Origin: Botryococcus braunii
Taxonomy: Eukaryota; Chlorophyta; Trebouxiophyceae
DNA length: 25,730 nucleotides
Direction of reading: 5' to 3'
NCBI GenBank assembly: GCA_002005505.1
Contig: KV908379.1
Span: 46,488 to 72,217 of the forward strand
The notes under the pieces are model-generated. The model was not told where the DNA came from and ran no database searches. It saw nothing but the letters and a program-made list of their open reading frames with translations. The translations under genes and the position numbers were made by a program. Each line of letters opens with the position of its first letter. Position 1 is the first letter of the stretch. Below are positions 9,465 through 19,100 of this stretch, piece after piece.

Positions 9465-10437
9465 CTTTTTGTCAAGGAGGCTTTACCTCATAACACTGGT
9501 CACCCTTCAGAGGTGAACCCCCCAGAGTGCAACAGGAGGACGATACACACCTCAGACGGGACGCGATGGATACTACTTTGACATGAATTTACTTCAACAT
9601 GATACTTAAACACTCCACTGCCGGTTCTGAATTCGTCATGGCAAACCAGGAGCCTCCATGAGAACTGTCACCTTGTCAGGTTACGGAGCCCCTGCTTGGT
9701 CAGAATCACCCTCCGCCTTCCCAAAGACCATGCATTTTTTGAAAGCAAAGCAGCCCAATTTTGCCCCTCCTTCAACCAAACAGGTAAAAGGGGCTGAATG
9801 AGGTTCTTCCGTTTATCTATGCAACGTTTGCAATCTGACAACCTTTGGAAAAGCAGCTGCAGAAAGCAAACAGCTGTAGCAAGCAAGCAGCTCCGAGAAT
9901 GGAAAGCTGATTCACGGACAGCTAAGGCACATGCAAACACACAGCAGCACAAGGCATGTGGGTAAACACAGAGAGGGGAAGCACAATGGACCAGCGGGAG
10001 TGCAGAATGGCTGCCGCGGACCAAAGGGCCAATGGGCTTGCTGGGCATGCCCGAGCATCCCCTTTTGCACAGCAGCCCGAGGGTAGTGCTGGGTCAACCC
10101 TGTGAGACCACACCCAGACAGAGAAACGGATGACTGCACTCTGCTTCAGCCTGCCCCTTTTCAGTTCCCTCACCAAGCCCAAGACCAAGCTGACACTTCC
10201 CACCGGCACGCCAGCCCACTGGGCAAAAGTTGACCGCACCCCCAATGCCACCACTGTGGCACCATGTTCAAAGAATGGGGAGGGGGGGGAGGTGCCCACA
10301 TAAGTATCCTTTTGAGGCCGTAGATGACAGGTGAGTTTCCGACAAGTTGCACTGTGCATGCCTTTTGGGCACTTTGTGTTTGTATCAAGAACCCCATGTC
10401 AAAGCATTTGTGGTGTCGGTCACCAAGACGAAGGAAA

Positions 10438-11059
10438 TCAGACCACACTGTATCTCCCAAGCAGGGGAGCCTGCCTTTGAACGGCCTGTTCCAAACAATC
10501 CTCCAAAAACTTCCTAATTTCAAACTTAGCTGATACCACGCTCTGACGCGACGGGCCTTGGATCAGCAAGTACAGCTTAGACTCTCCTTCAGGAACAGGT
10601 TGGCCAGGAGCAAAGAATCGTCCCTTGGTAGTAACGACAGCACCCGTCAGCTCGTAGACTGTCTGCACGGTGTCCCTGTACGTAATCTGTAACACAGACG
10701 ACACCACACACAACGGCAGCCTTTAGTTTGCAAACCTTCAAAAAATTGCCATCAGATGAAGATGCTGGTACAATTGAACCAGCCACAAGGGGGAAAAACG
10801 TTCGCTTCACGAGAGATGACAGGAATGGGCACGATCTGCTTAATGAAGCCACCTTAAAAACTGACAGTCATGCCACATGCAGGGCTAAAGATTAATGCAA
10901 TTCCAACTTCTTTCAATCCCACAGGGAGAGAAGTTAAACACACACAGCCCCCAGTTTCATCCTTCATTCTCTTGCCCTCTCCCTTCATCCCGTCTCTCTC
11001 CCTCCCTCCTTTCCTCCCCCCCCCCCAAACCACACCCACCAACCCACACACACCCCCCC

Positions 11060-11108
<49 letters not shown>

Positions 11109-11210
11109 ACACACAAACACACACACACGCACACGCACACGCACACGCACACGCACACGCACACGCACACGCACACGCACACGCACACACGCGCACACGC
11201 GCACACGCAC

Positions 11211-11266
<56 letters not shown>

Positions 11267-11544
11267 GCGCGCACGCGCTGGCGCACGCGTTGGCATCACA
11301 TACCCAGTATGCGCTCCCAAGGCGAGGGTAGATGACTAAAGTGCAATACAAACTTCATGAGTGAACACCGAAAACTGAACTCAATTGAAAACCCTACTTT
11401 CCATCTAGCATGCTGGGGGAAGTCATTGATGACCAGCTCTGCCTCGTAATGAACCCCATCCAAAAAATTGCTGGCAGCGGGAGGCAGAATCCTGGCAACC
11501 GGAGGCACAATCACGAAAGGCGCAACAAAACCAGGATACGATGC
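10438..11544 (-). pseudogene. Partial inverted duplicate of PRP5 exons 13 and 14, frame intact
   Basis: Two minus-strand exons, 11544-11398 and 10686-10438, match the last two PRP5 exons. Exon 13' ends [18 protein letters not shown] before donor GTAGGG. Exon 14' follows GTTACAG, reads ITYRDTVQTVYELTGAVV and ends LLGRYSVV-stop. There are no stops or frameshifts, both splice sites survive, and exon 14' has exactly the parental length (249 bp). No helicase exons or upstream PRP5 exons are found on the minus strand beyond 11615, so it is a fragment of the C-terminal domain. Amino-acid identity in exon 14 is about 71%, much lower than the identity of the 3' flanking DNA. It may be a pseudogene kept open by recent origin, or an expressed fragment; the sequence alone cannot decide. 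Confidence 0.8.
11041..11278. repeat. (CA)n and (ACACGC)n compound microsatellite in the inverted-copy intron
   Basis: A (CA)n stretch is followed by about ten ACACGC hexamers (roughly 11125-11185), a CA/CG mixture and a second long (CA)n. It occupies the same place in the inverted-copy intron as the (GT)n tract at 24041-24113 in PRP5 intron 13, so both derive from one ancestral tract that expanded differently. Confidence 0.93.
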
Positions 11545-11615
11545 CTGCACCACCCACCCCAGTTTACACAAACAGGTCCATGCTGTAAACTATAGCCCAT
11601 GCGCTGCAGGGATTA

Positions 11616-13003
11616 TTCGTCGCTCGTGTTTCCTGGTTCTTTTGCTTCAAAGTACGTCTGCCTAATCTCATATAGTCGGCTTGACATTCGTATTGTTAAA
11701 GTGTCAAACGGTAATTGTGATCTTACACTTACAGCCTTTGGGCTGCACGATGCCATGCATTCAACCCAAAAACACAGAAAACCCTTTGTGTCATGATTGT
11801 TCTAAGCGACGGCATGAACAAGAGTCCTTCAATAAGACCAGCCGGGTCCTGGGGCCACGTACCACTCTGGTTCCGTGCTGAGATCCATTCCCAATATGAG
11901 ACATTTTATCCCCAATTTGGGACATCTCATCCCCATTTTGAGTTATCTCATCCCCATCGGGAGACATCACTTCTCTTGAAACCCAACGTCTTGTTCCGTG
12001 CTGAGATCCATTTCCAATAAGAGACATTTCATCCTCAATGTGAGACATCACTTTTGTTGGAACCCAAATATATTTGTGAAGGCTGCCTGGAATTTTGGAG
12101 GCTTGACAGTATGTATTAGGCTTGCGAGGTCCAATCTTTCAGTAACAGTCTCCGTTCAATACGTGTCGCTGTGGCCCGGGTCGATAACTTAATCACCGAT
12201 AAGCCTGGAGTGATGTGGCAGAGTTTCTCGGAACTTCTTGTCACAGAAAGCGCTGCTGTCTGATAGTGATCCCTGTCCGCCACTTAACTTCAGAAGGATA
12301 TCTGGTGGTGCGCCGTTATGAAATAAACATCCCCACTGCAAAGTTCCAGTGCGACTCATTAGAAGAGCCAGCCTGAAGGTCCAAAGATTTGAAAGCAAGT
12401 TGTACCCTGGGCCCTGCTCTTGGCTTCCCCTGAGTGACCTCCTCTTATTCCCCGCGCCATGGCCATTGATGTTGGGTGTCAGTTTGGGGTGTCAACTAGG
12501 CAGCTGTTTCAACTTCCATATGCGCTAAAGTTGTGGCCGTCGCATCAGAAGGGGGCGCGGTATCCAAGGTGTGGACGCTGGGCGGGGTTGCGATTGTGGT
12601 TTATTTACACGTGCTCCGCGTAATTGCTGAGTTCTTTTGTTTACTGGTCACGTCCCTGACTGGTAAGGTATCTTAAGTTCGCTGGAAGACCCGCGGTCGT
12701 AGGCTTCTTTGGGCTTGGACTGAAAGGACAGAAGTTTGGTTGACCATTCCCGCACTAGCGTTAATCGAAGGTAAAGCTCATGCTGCACGAAGCCACGGAC
12801 TGTCATTTTCGGGGTTTTGTCCGGACTGGCTTTCGTGTCAGTTGTTTGTGCGGCGTGCCACTCTGGCCCCATCGTGCGGGTCATAGCAAGCTGGCTTCGG
12901 GTGCAGTAAGAATGTTACAGTAGGAAATGATGTTGAAGACCTGACGTTCCCTGTGTACTTGACAGGCGCGGATTATCTTGGCGTTTTTCTGAACTGATCT
13001 GTC
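11616..13003. other. Region upstream of PRP5: short repeats, presumed promoter and 5' UTR
   Basis: Lies between the inverted arm and the proposed PRP5 start codon. Contains a tandem repeat at 11871-12055. The rest is unique with no coding signal, and the PRP5 promoter and 5' UTR probably lie in its right half. I see no clear TATA box at a defensible position. Confidence 0.45.
11871..12055. repeat. 123-bp tandem repeat with internal short units
   Basis: TTCCGTGCTGAGATCCATT occurs at 11871 and 11994. Each copy is followed by (A/G)AGACATTT(T/C)ATCC and ends in GAGACATCACTT(C/T)TXTTG(A/G)AACCCAA. The first copy contains extra internal units of about 18-21 bp built on GACATCTCATCCCCATTT, lost or never gained in the second. 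Confidence 0.8.
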
Positions 13004-13032
13004 ATGGGGGACCATGGAAGAAGTAGTAAGAG
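13004..13032 (+). CDS. RH42: PRP5 exon 1 (start)
   Basis: ATG then GDHGRSSK plus two bases of an Arg codon, followed by donor GTAGGT. It joins exon 2 in phase 2 to read [19 protein letters not shown], a smooth entry into the basic N-terminus. A second ATG nine bases on is out of frame. The start is inferred from frame and splice fit; no transcript evidence is available. Confidence 0.7.
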
Positions 13033-16000
13033 GTAGGTTCCTGCTTGCTCTCTTTAACACAAAATTTTTGAGGTGGGCATGGGAGCAGTCTCCTCTCTGC
13101 CTTCCCAGCAGGCAGCAGGGAGGTCTGCATGGCCATCTGTTTGAAAAGTTTGAGCATCCCTGATGTTTCCCTTCAGTGATTTGTGTTGGTTGAGTGTGGA
13201 AGCAGTGCAAGGAGGTGAATCCATGCATGTTCTTCAAAGAAGTTTGTGGAAGTGTTCAGGTGAACATGCAGAGCGGTTGCCTAGCTTCCTGCCTGTCTTT
13301 CGTTCTCCTCTCTGTCCCCCTCGCTCCCTCTACATCCCTCCGTCCCTCCCTCCCCAGTCCCCGAAACCCACAAGGCGGGTGTGCAGTGAGCTTTGAGATG
13401 CTTTACACGCGAGGTGTTTCTCTATTGAGATATGTTTTCTGCCATGGCCCCTCTTTCAATATCTGTTATATATAGATGTGTGTGTCTGCATAATACTGTT
13501 GCCTCCTATTTAAGGACGGTCGGAATGGTGGGGTGGAGATTGTGTACAAGGGCTTGTTAAGAGATATGACGCAGGGTTAACAGTCCTGCAGTTGGTCTAT
13601 CACTCAGGGTTTTCGAAGGCTTCAGGTTGGACTGGGCAACGAGTGAATGGCGATTAATTGCTGCCATGGGGGTATGGTTTTGCAGGTCGAGAGAGACATC
13701 TAGGGAGAGGGACTGGCATGGAAAGGAAAGGAAGGACCCGCATAAGGAACGCGACAAAGAAGAAAGAAGAAAGGAAAAGAGCAAAGATAGAGACAGGGTG
13801 GAAAAAGGGAGGGAGAAGCAATGGGAGAAGAGTAAAGAGCGGGATAGGGACAGAGAGAGAGGAGGAGAGAGAGAGAGAGAGAAAGATAGGACAAGGGATA
13901 GGAAAAGAGATTCGAGAGGAAGTCGTGAGAGGGAGAGGGAGCTGCGCATGGAGGACAGAGACTATGGCAGAGGTCGGGAGCGAGATTGGCACCGTAGTAG
14001 GGACACCCATCGGACAGACAGGGGCTGGCGGGAAGATGCACACCGGCGGGAAGATGCACATTGGCAAAGGCGGAGATCGCCAAGAAAGGATGAAGCGCGG
14101 GATGGGAAGCGCAGGCGATATGCGAGCCCTCACGTAAGGCCTTGTTCTGTCTTCTGATCACCCACTCCCTACACTGGTTCTTTGGTGTTCGTTAGCTGTT
14201 ATCCCCTCTAAACCCTTTGTTTTTCTTGATATTAGCTACGCCAGGGGCCCCCGGGGGGCGGGTTTATTTGGCCGCTGGTCCATCGGATCTTATGCATATG
14301 CCGCTGGGTGCCTTTCTTTGGTAACGTCATGCAGTTGATAATGCACTGAGTCATCGTTTTGGGAGGGAATGTGGAAAAGAGCCTGCCTGGCAAGGTCATT
14401 GGCATCACCCTTATGCCAAGATTCGTCTTATGTAATGCATTTTTTGACATCCTTGTACCCTTGTACTAGGAATGGATGCTTTATATCTGGGCCCCCCTCC
14501 CAAATGTGCTATGGAGCTTTCAGGGCTGGAACTTATAGGAAGACTTCCAAATGGTCCAAGTGAGATTTCTTGCTTTTCCTGCAGGACGCTGGGAAGGCAG
14601 AAACAAGTGGGAGGGGCGAGGAGGATATACTGCCAGATGTTGAAAGTGACGTGGCGAAAAGGCGGAAGCGTGCACAAGAATGGCAGGAGCGGAAAGAAGT
14701 ACGCCTATGTCATGTCACAATGTGGGAGAGATGACACTGGCTGCCCGATGCTGTTTTTTCCAGTTGAGGCAGCCAGCTGCCTCCCTTTCAGTGGCCTGTG
14801 TGTGTGTGTGTGTGTGTGTGTGTTCGGTTAAGGTGGGAGGCAGTTATTGTTTAAGATGGGTGAGGGCATGGGGAGGGGGCGTTAGCCTGGAGCTGGGTTG
14901 AGAACTGTTTTGGTGCACAGAGGCAGCCAGCTGTGGCACCCGCGGTCGAAGCGGAAGGCCAGGAGTGGAATCTAGAGGATGAAGAAGGGCTGGATGCTGA
15001 ACAACAGCCGGAAGGAAGCCCGCAGGAAAGTGGGGGAAGTGTGGATCCGCTGGATGCTTTCATGGAGCAGAATGAAGCGAAAGCTAAAAAGGATATCGCG
15101 GTAATGCGTCTCTCCCAGAGCTTTCCCTTTATCATAACAGGGAGCTAGCTTTGTTTTGCCGTCCCAACTGTGAGGAAGAATAACCTGCATTATATCGGGT
15201 CTCATTTGTGGGACACGTCTGCAAAGACTCCAAATGTCTGTCTCTTTGTGCACCTGCGTGGGGTTTGTGTGTGTGTTTCTTTGGGGGGGGGGGGGGGGCG
15301 TTTTTTGAGAATGGCCATGCCGACTTAACTGCATTACTCAGCAACACTTAGTGCCGAGAGGCACCCAGACGTGCCGCTGCCGACTTTACAGCAACACTTC
15401 GTGCCGAGAGGCACCCCATACGTGCCGCTGCTGACTGATTTGCATTGGTCAAGTTGCTCAATGACATGACTTGTGCATGCGCATTGTAATTGCCAGGGCC
15501 ACTTTCACGTAGTAGTTACACAGATTGATGGTAAGGGCAAGCCAATGTTCTGTCAAATGGTGTAATGCGCATGATCAAACTGCTGGTGAATTTATTCGTT
15601 TGGGCTCATCCTGTGTGACTTTCAAGGTACACTGGTTTCATGGGCAGGCGACGTGAGTGATGTACTCCTTATCGAAAGGGCTACTTTGCGGGCCTCTTGT
15701 GCAGGAAGCCATGAAGCCTATCGAGGAAGTCACGAAGCCCGTTGAGGAAGCCACAAAGCCCATCGAGGAAGCCACGAAGCCCATCAAGGAAGAGGAAGAC
15801 CCCCTCGATGCTTATATGAATGAATTGAATGCCCCAAAGACTGCTGTGAAGGCAGAAGGGGGTGGGGGACAGAACAGAGGTCCATTGCCAAGAGCGGCGA
15901 GTGTCAAAGACACCAAAAAAGTTGTCCAGCAGAGGCGGAGGCCGCCCCGTGCTCTGGATTCCGATTCCTCTTCCGGATACGATTCTGAAGAACAGGCTGA

Positions 16001-16117
16001 GTCTGACGATGAGGTGACATTCCGTAGCTTCCCCCCTCCAAACCCCTGCAGTAAAACTGGGGGAAAGAAACCCTTACCAAATCCATCAAGCTGAAATGCA
16101 GACCAGCAAGTGCACAC

Positions 16118-16173
<56 letters not shown>

Positions 16174-18063
16174 ACACCCACACCCACGCACACGCACACG
16201 CACGCAGGCGCGCGCGCGCGTGCACGGGCAAGGGCAAGGGCACGGGCAGGCATGCTTGCAGAGGGGGAGGGGGGCCTTGTAAGGGTGCATCAAGGGAAGA
16301 CCACACTATGCAGATCCATCAATCTATCAATTGCTGTACTTTCCCGGTCATGTGCGGAGGCGTTTGGCCTTATTTGTTGGGTAGAGGCATCATTTAAGAC
16401 CGGGGGGGGGGGGCTGATTGGGGCCATATTGAATACTTATCTGAAAGCTCTAACGCAGAGAGCTGTGGGTGCATTGCTTATAGAAACAAGTTGCAAATGT
16501 ACAAGTTGCAAATGTCATTTTCAGGATCCTTCAGTGTTGGAGAATGCCATTGTAAGGTCGAGGGGCTGCCACCTTACTGGTCTTCCAACATGTCGATGTC
16601 TGTCGGTTCATGCAGGAGCTTGGGCCAGTATCAGGAGCAGATTGGATCTTCAGATTGCCTTTGTAGTAAGATGTCCAACAGTGTTTTAAAGGCTCTTTCC
16701 GATCTAAAGATACCTTGAATCCCCCTACAGGAACTGGTGTTCTTGCCCAGACTGTGCCATTTCTGACCGACATGTGTGGGCAGGCTTGGGCAAAAGATGT
16801 GACCGCTGGACGGAAGACCAAAGGTGACAAACTTGGATTCGTGGACCACTCCAAGATAGAGTACCCATTCTTCAGGAGAAATTTCTATATAGAGGTCCCA
16901 GATCTCACAAAGATGACAGATGTTGAGGTTGCTGAGTACAGGAGGAGATTGGACAACCTCAAGGTAGGATTTCCTGAAGGCCTAGGGTTCGGTGGAGCTT
17001 GGATCAATGGTTGGTAATAGGTCCACGATGTTTTGTTGCTCTGTGCTTGTGTTGTGGTGTGTGCACTGTAAACACATTGAGCTTTGTCGGCATGACGTCG
17101 ATCACTTCTCTGGGATCCCCGCGCACGTGTGAGCATGCATGAGATTCTATGAAAAAGTTGTGATTTGGCCTGGAAGTTCGAGATATATATTTCAGCATAG
17201 AATGTCAGTGGTAGCATACAGTATGGTGTTTAGTTGCTTTTAGGATTTTGGAGGTCAATGGTTGGCCATGTAGTTTTTGTAACCCCGGAGTGTTCGGGTG
17301 TTTTGTTTTGTTTGGTTTTTCATTGTTATATTGTCCCATACTGGCCTTTGGCCTTTTGAGTGACATGCTCAACTTCGGCCATGTAAACAGTTGACCCCTT
17401 GGTGCGCCAATCTCCCTAACGCCGAAGTGTAAGAGGCAAATATTGCTAACACAGTCTGGGACACTCATGAGCCTCTAGGATACTATTACGCCTTGTCATG
17501 CAAGAAGTGCATTTGTTGACCCTGGCTTCCCCTCTTACTCTTGCTTTTTAAGAATATCAAAAGGTGCTCGGAAGTGGTCCCAACCGATGGTCCCCTGTTT
17601 TCGACGCCTTGCTCTAGAGCCGTTTTAACACACTCTGCTGGGGGGATTTTGTGTCTACACTATTTGTGGAACGGCAGTTACTAATTCTTGACTGTTTGTA
17701 TTTTGTTCTTGGTCATTTCTCAGTGTCAAAACTGACATAAGTATTGTCCATGTGATTGTCAAGGTTGATTTGTCTTTACCAAATCTTCATATCAGTATAT
17801 TCATTTGTAGTAATTTCTGGCACTACAAGAATGTAACAGGCTTTAAAAGGCGAAAATGTTTCCAAAGCTTGTTCTTATAAACTCTGAGGGAGTGTCGTGC
17901 CAGTTTGCATTTGAGAAAGTCATCCTGCCTTGTTTTGGTCTCAAGTTCATGGCCATTATCGAGGGCTGGGTTTAAGGTGGATAATGCATGTTTTTATGAA
18001 ATTGTTGCACCTTGTTTGCGAGTGTGGTAATTTTTGTGTTCGTTTGCTGTTGTTGCCTACATG

Positions 18064-18124
<61 letters not shown>

Positions 18125-18973
18125 GCGCACGCGCCCGGAATGCTGTTTTGTGCCATTTGGTAATTGACTACACAGATTATGTACTATTTCTGGGGCGGGG
18201 AATGGGGAGACGGGGGGGCGGGGGTGTCGTTGCCACAGCATGGTTGGGATTACTGAGCATGCGGCTTCTGTTCCGCAGGTGAGGGGTCGGGACGTGCCAA
18301 AACCTTTGAAGAATTGGAATCAATGCGGGTTGTCCTCTCGCGTCCTCGAGATTTTGCGCAAAAGTGGGTTCGCCTCACCTATGCCCATCCAATGTCAAGC
18401 CCTTCCTGTTATTATGTCAGGGAGAGATTGCATTGGGGTTGCAAAGACCGGATCTGGAAAAACGCTGGCGTTTATACTTCCCATGCTGCGGCACATTTTG
18501 GATCAGCCCGCTCTACAGCATGGGGATGGGCCCATAGCTCTGATCATGGCCCCAACCCGAGAACTGGTAGTACAGATAGGAAAGGAGGTGAAGAAGTTCA
18601 CTTCACAGTTGGATATGCGCCTTGTTTGTGCCTATGGGGGTAGTAATTTGGGGACACAAATTTCAGACTTAAAGCGTGGAGCTGAGGTTATTGTTTGCAC
18701 TCCCGGACGCTTGATTGATGTTTTAGTGATGAGTGGGGGTAAGATTACTAACATGCGTAGAGTAACTTACTTGGTAATGGATGAAGCTGACCGCATGTTT
18801 GACATGGGCTTCGAGCCACAGATCAGCCGCATCGTGGCCAACATTCGGCCGGATCGTCAGACTGTGCTCTTCTCTGCTACCTTCCCGAAGGCGGTGCGCA
18901 CCCAAATGCCTGTCCTTTATCTCAGGTTTTGCACGCCCTGCCTCTTGCATGTCAAAGAGTGCTTCTGGTCCCT

Positions 18974-19037
<64 letters not shown>

Positions 19038-19041
19038 GATG

Positions 19042-19100
<59 letters not shown>

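Larger units (their letters stand above)
9465..11615 (-). repeat. Inverted-repeat arm A (copy of the PRP5 3' end)
   Basis: Read on the minus strand, this arm is collinear with 23700-25670. It carries the end of PRP5 intron 12, exon 13, intron 13 with its microsatellite, exon 14, the stop and about 950 bp of 3' flank. By eye the 3' flank at about 9790-10090 differs from 25080-25380 at only about ten positions, and intron 13 is also plainly alignable. Ends are approximate: similarity fades near AAAGCCTCCTTG on the outer side and near CAGC(G/A)CATGGGC on the inner side. Confidence 0.92.

Noticed and set aside
10438..11544. Inverted copy as a processed retrogene
   Set aside because: The intron with its microsatellite is retained and the 3' flank extends well past the stop, so it is a DNA-level duplication.
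13557..14161. Long minus-strand frames opposite PRP5 exon 2
   Set aside because: They are shadows of the purine-rich basic exon; only the plus frame fits splice phase and family composition.
15319..15428. CRISPR-like direct repeats
   Set aside because: Only two adjacent units without spacers, in a eukaryotic intron.
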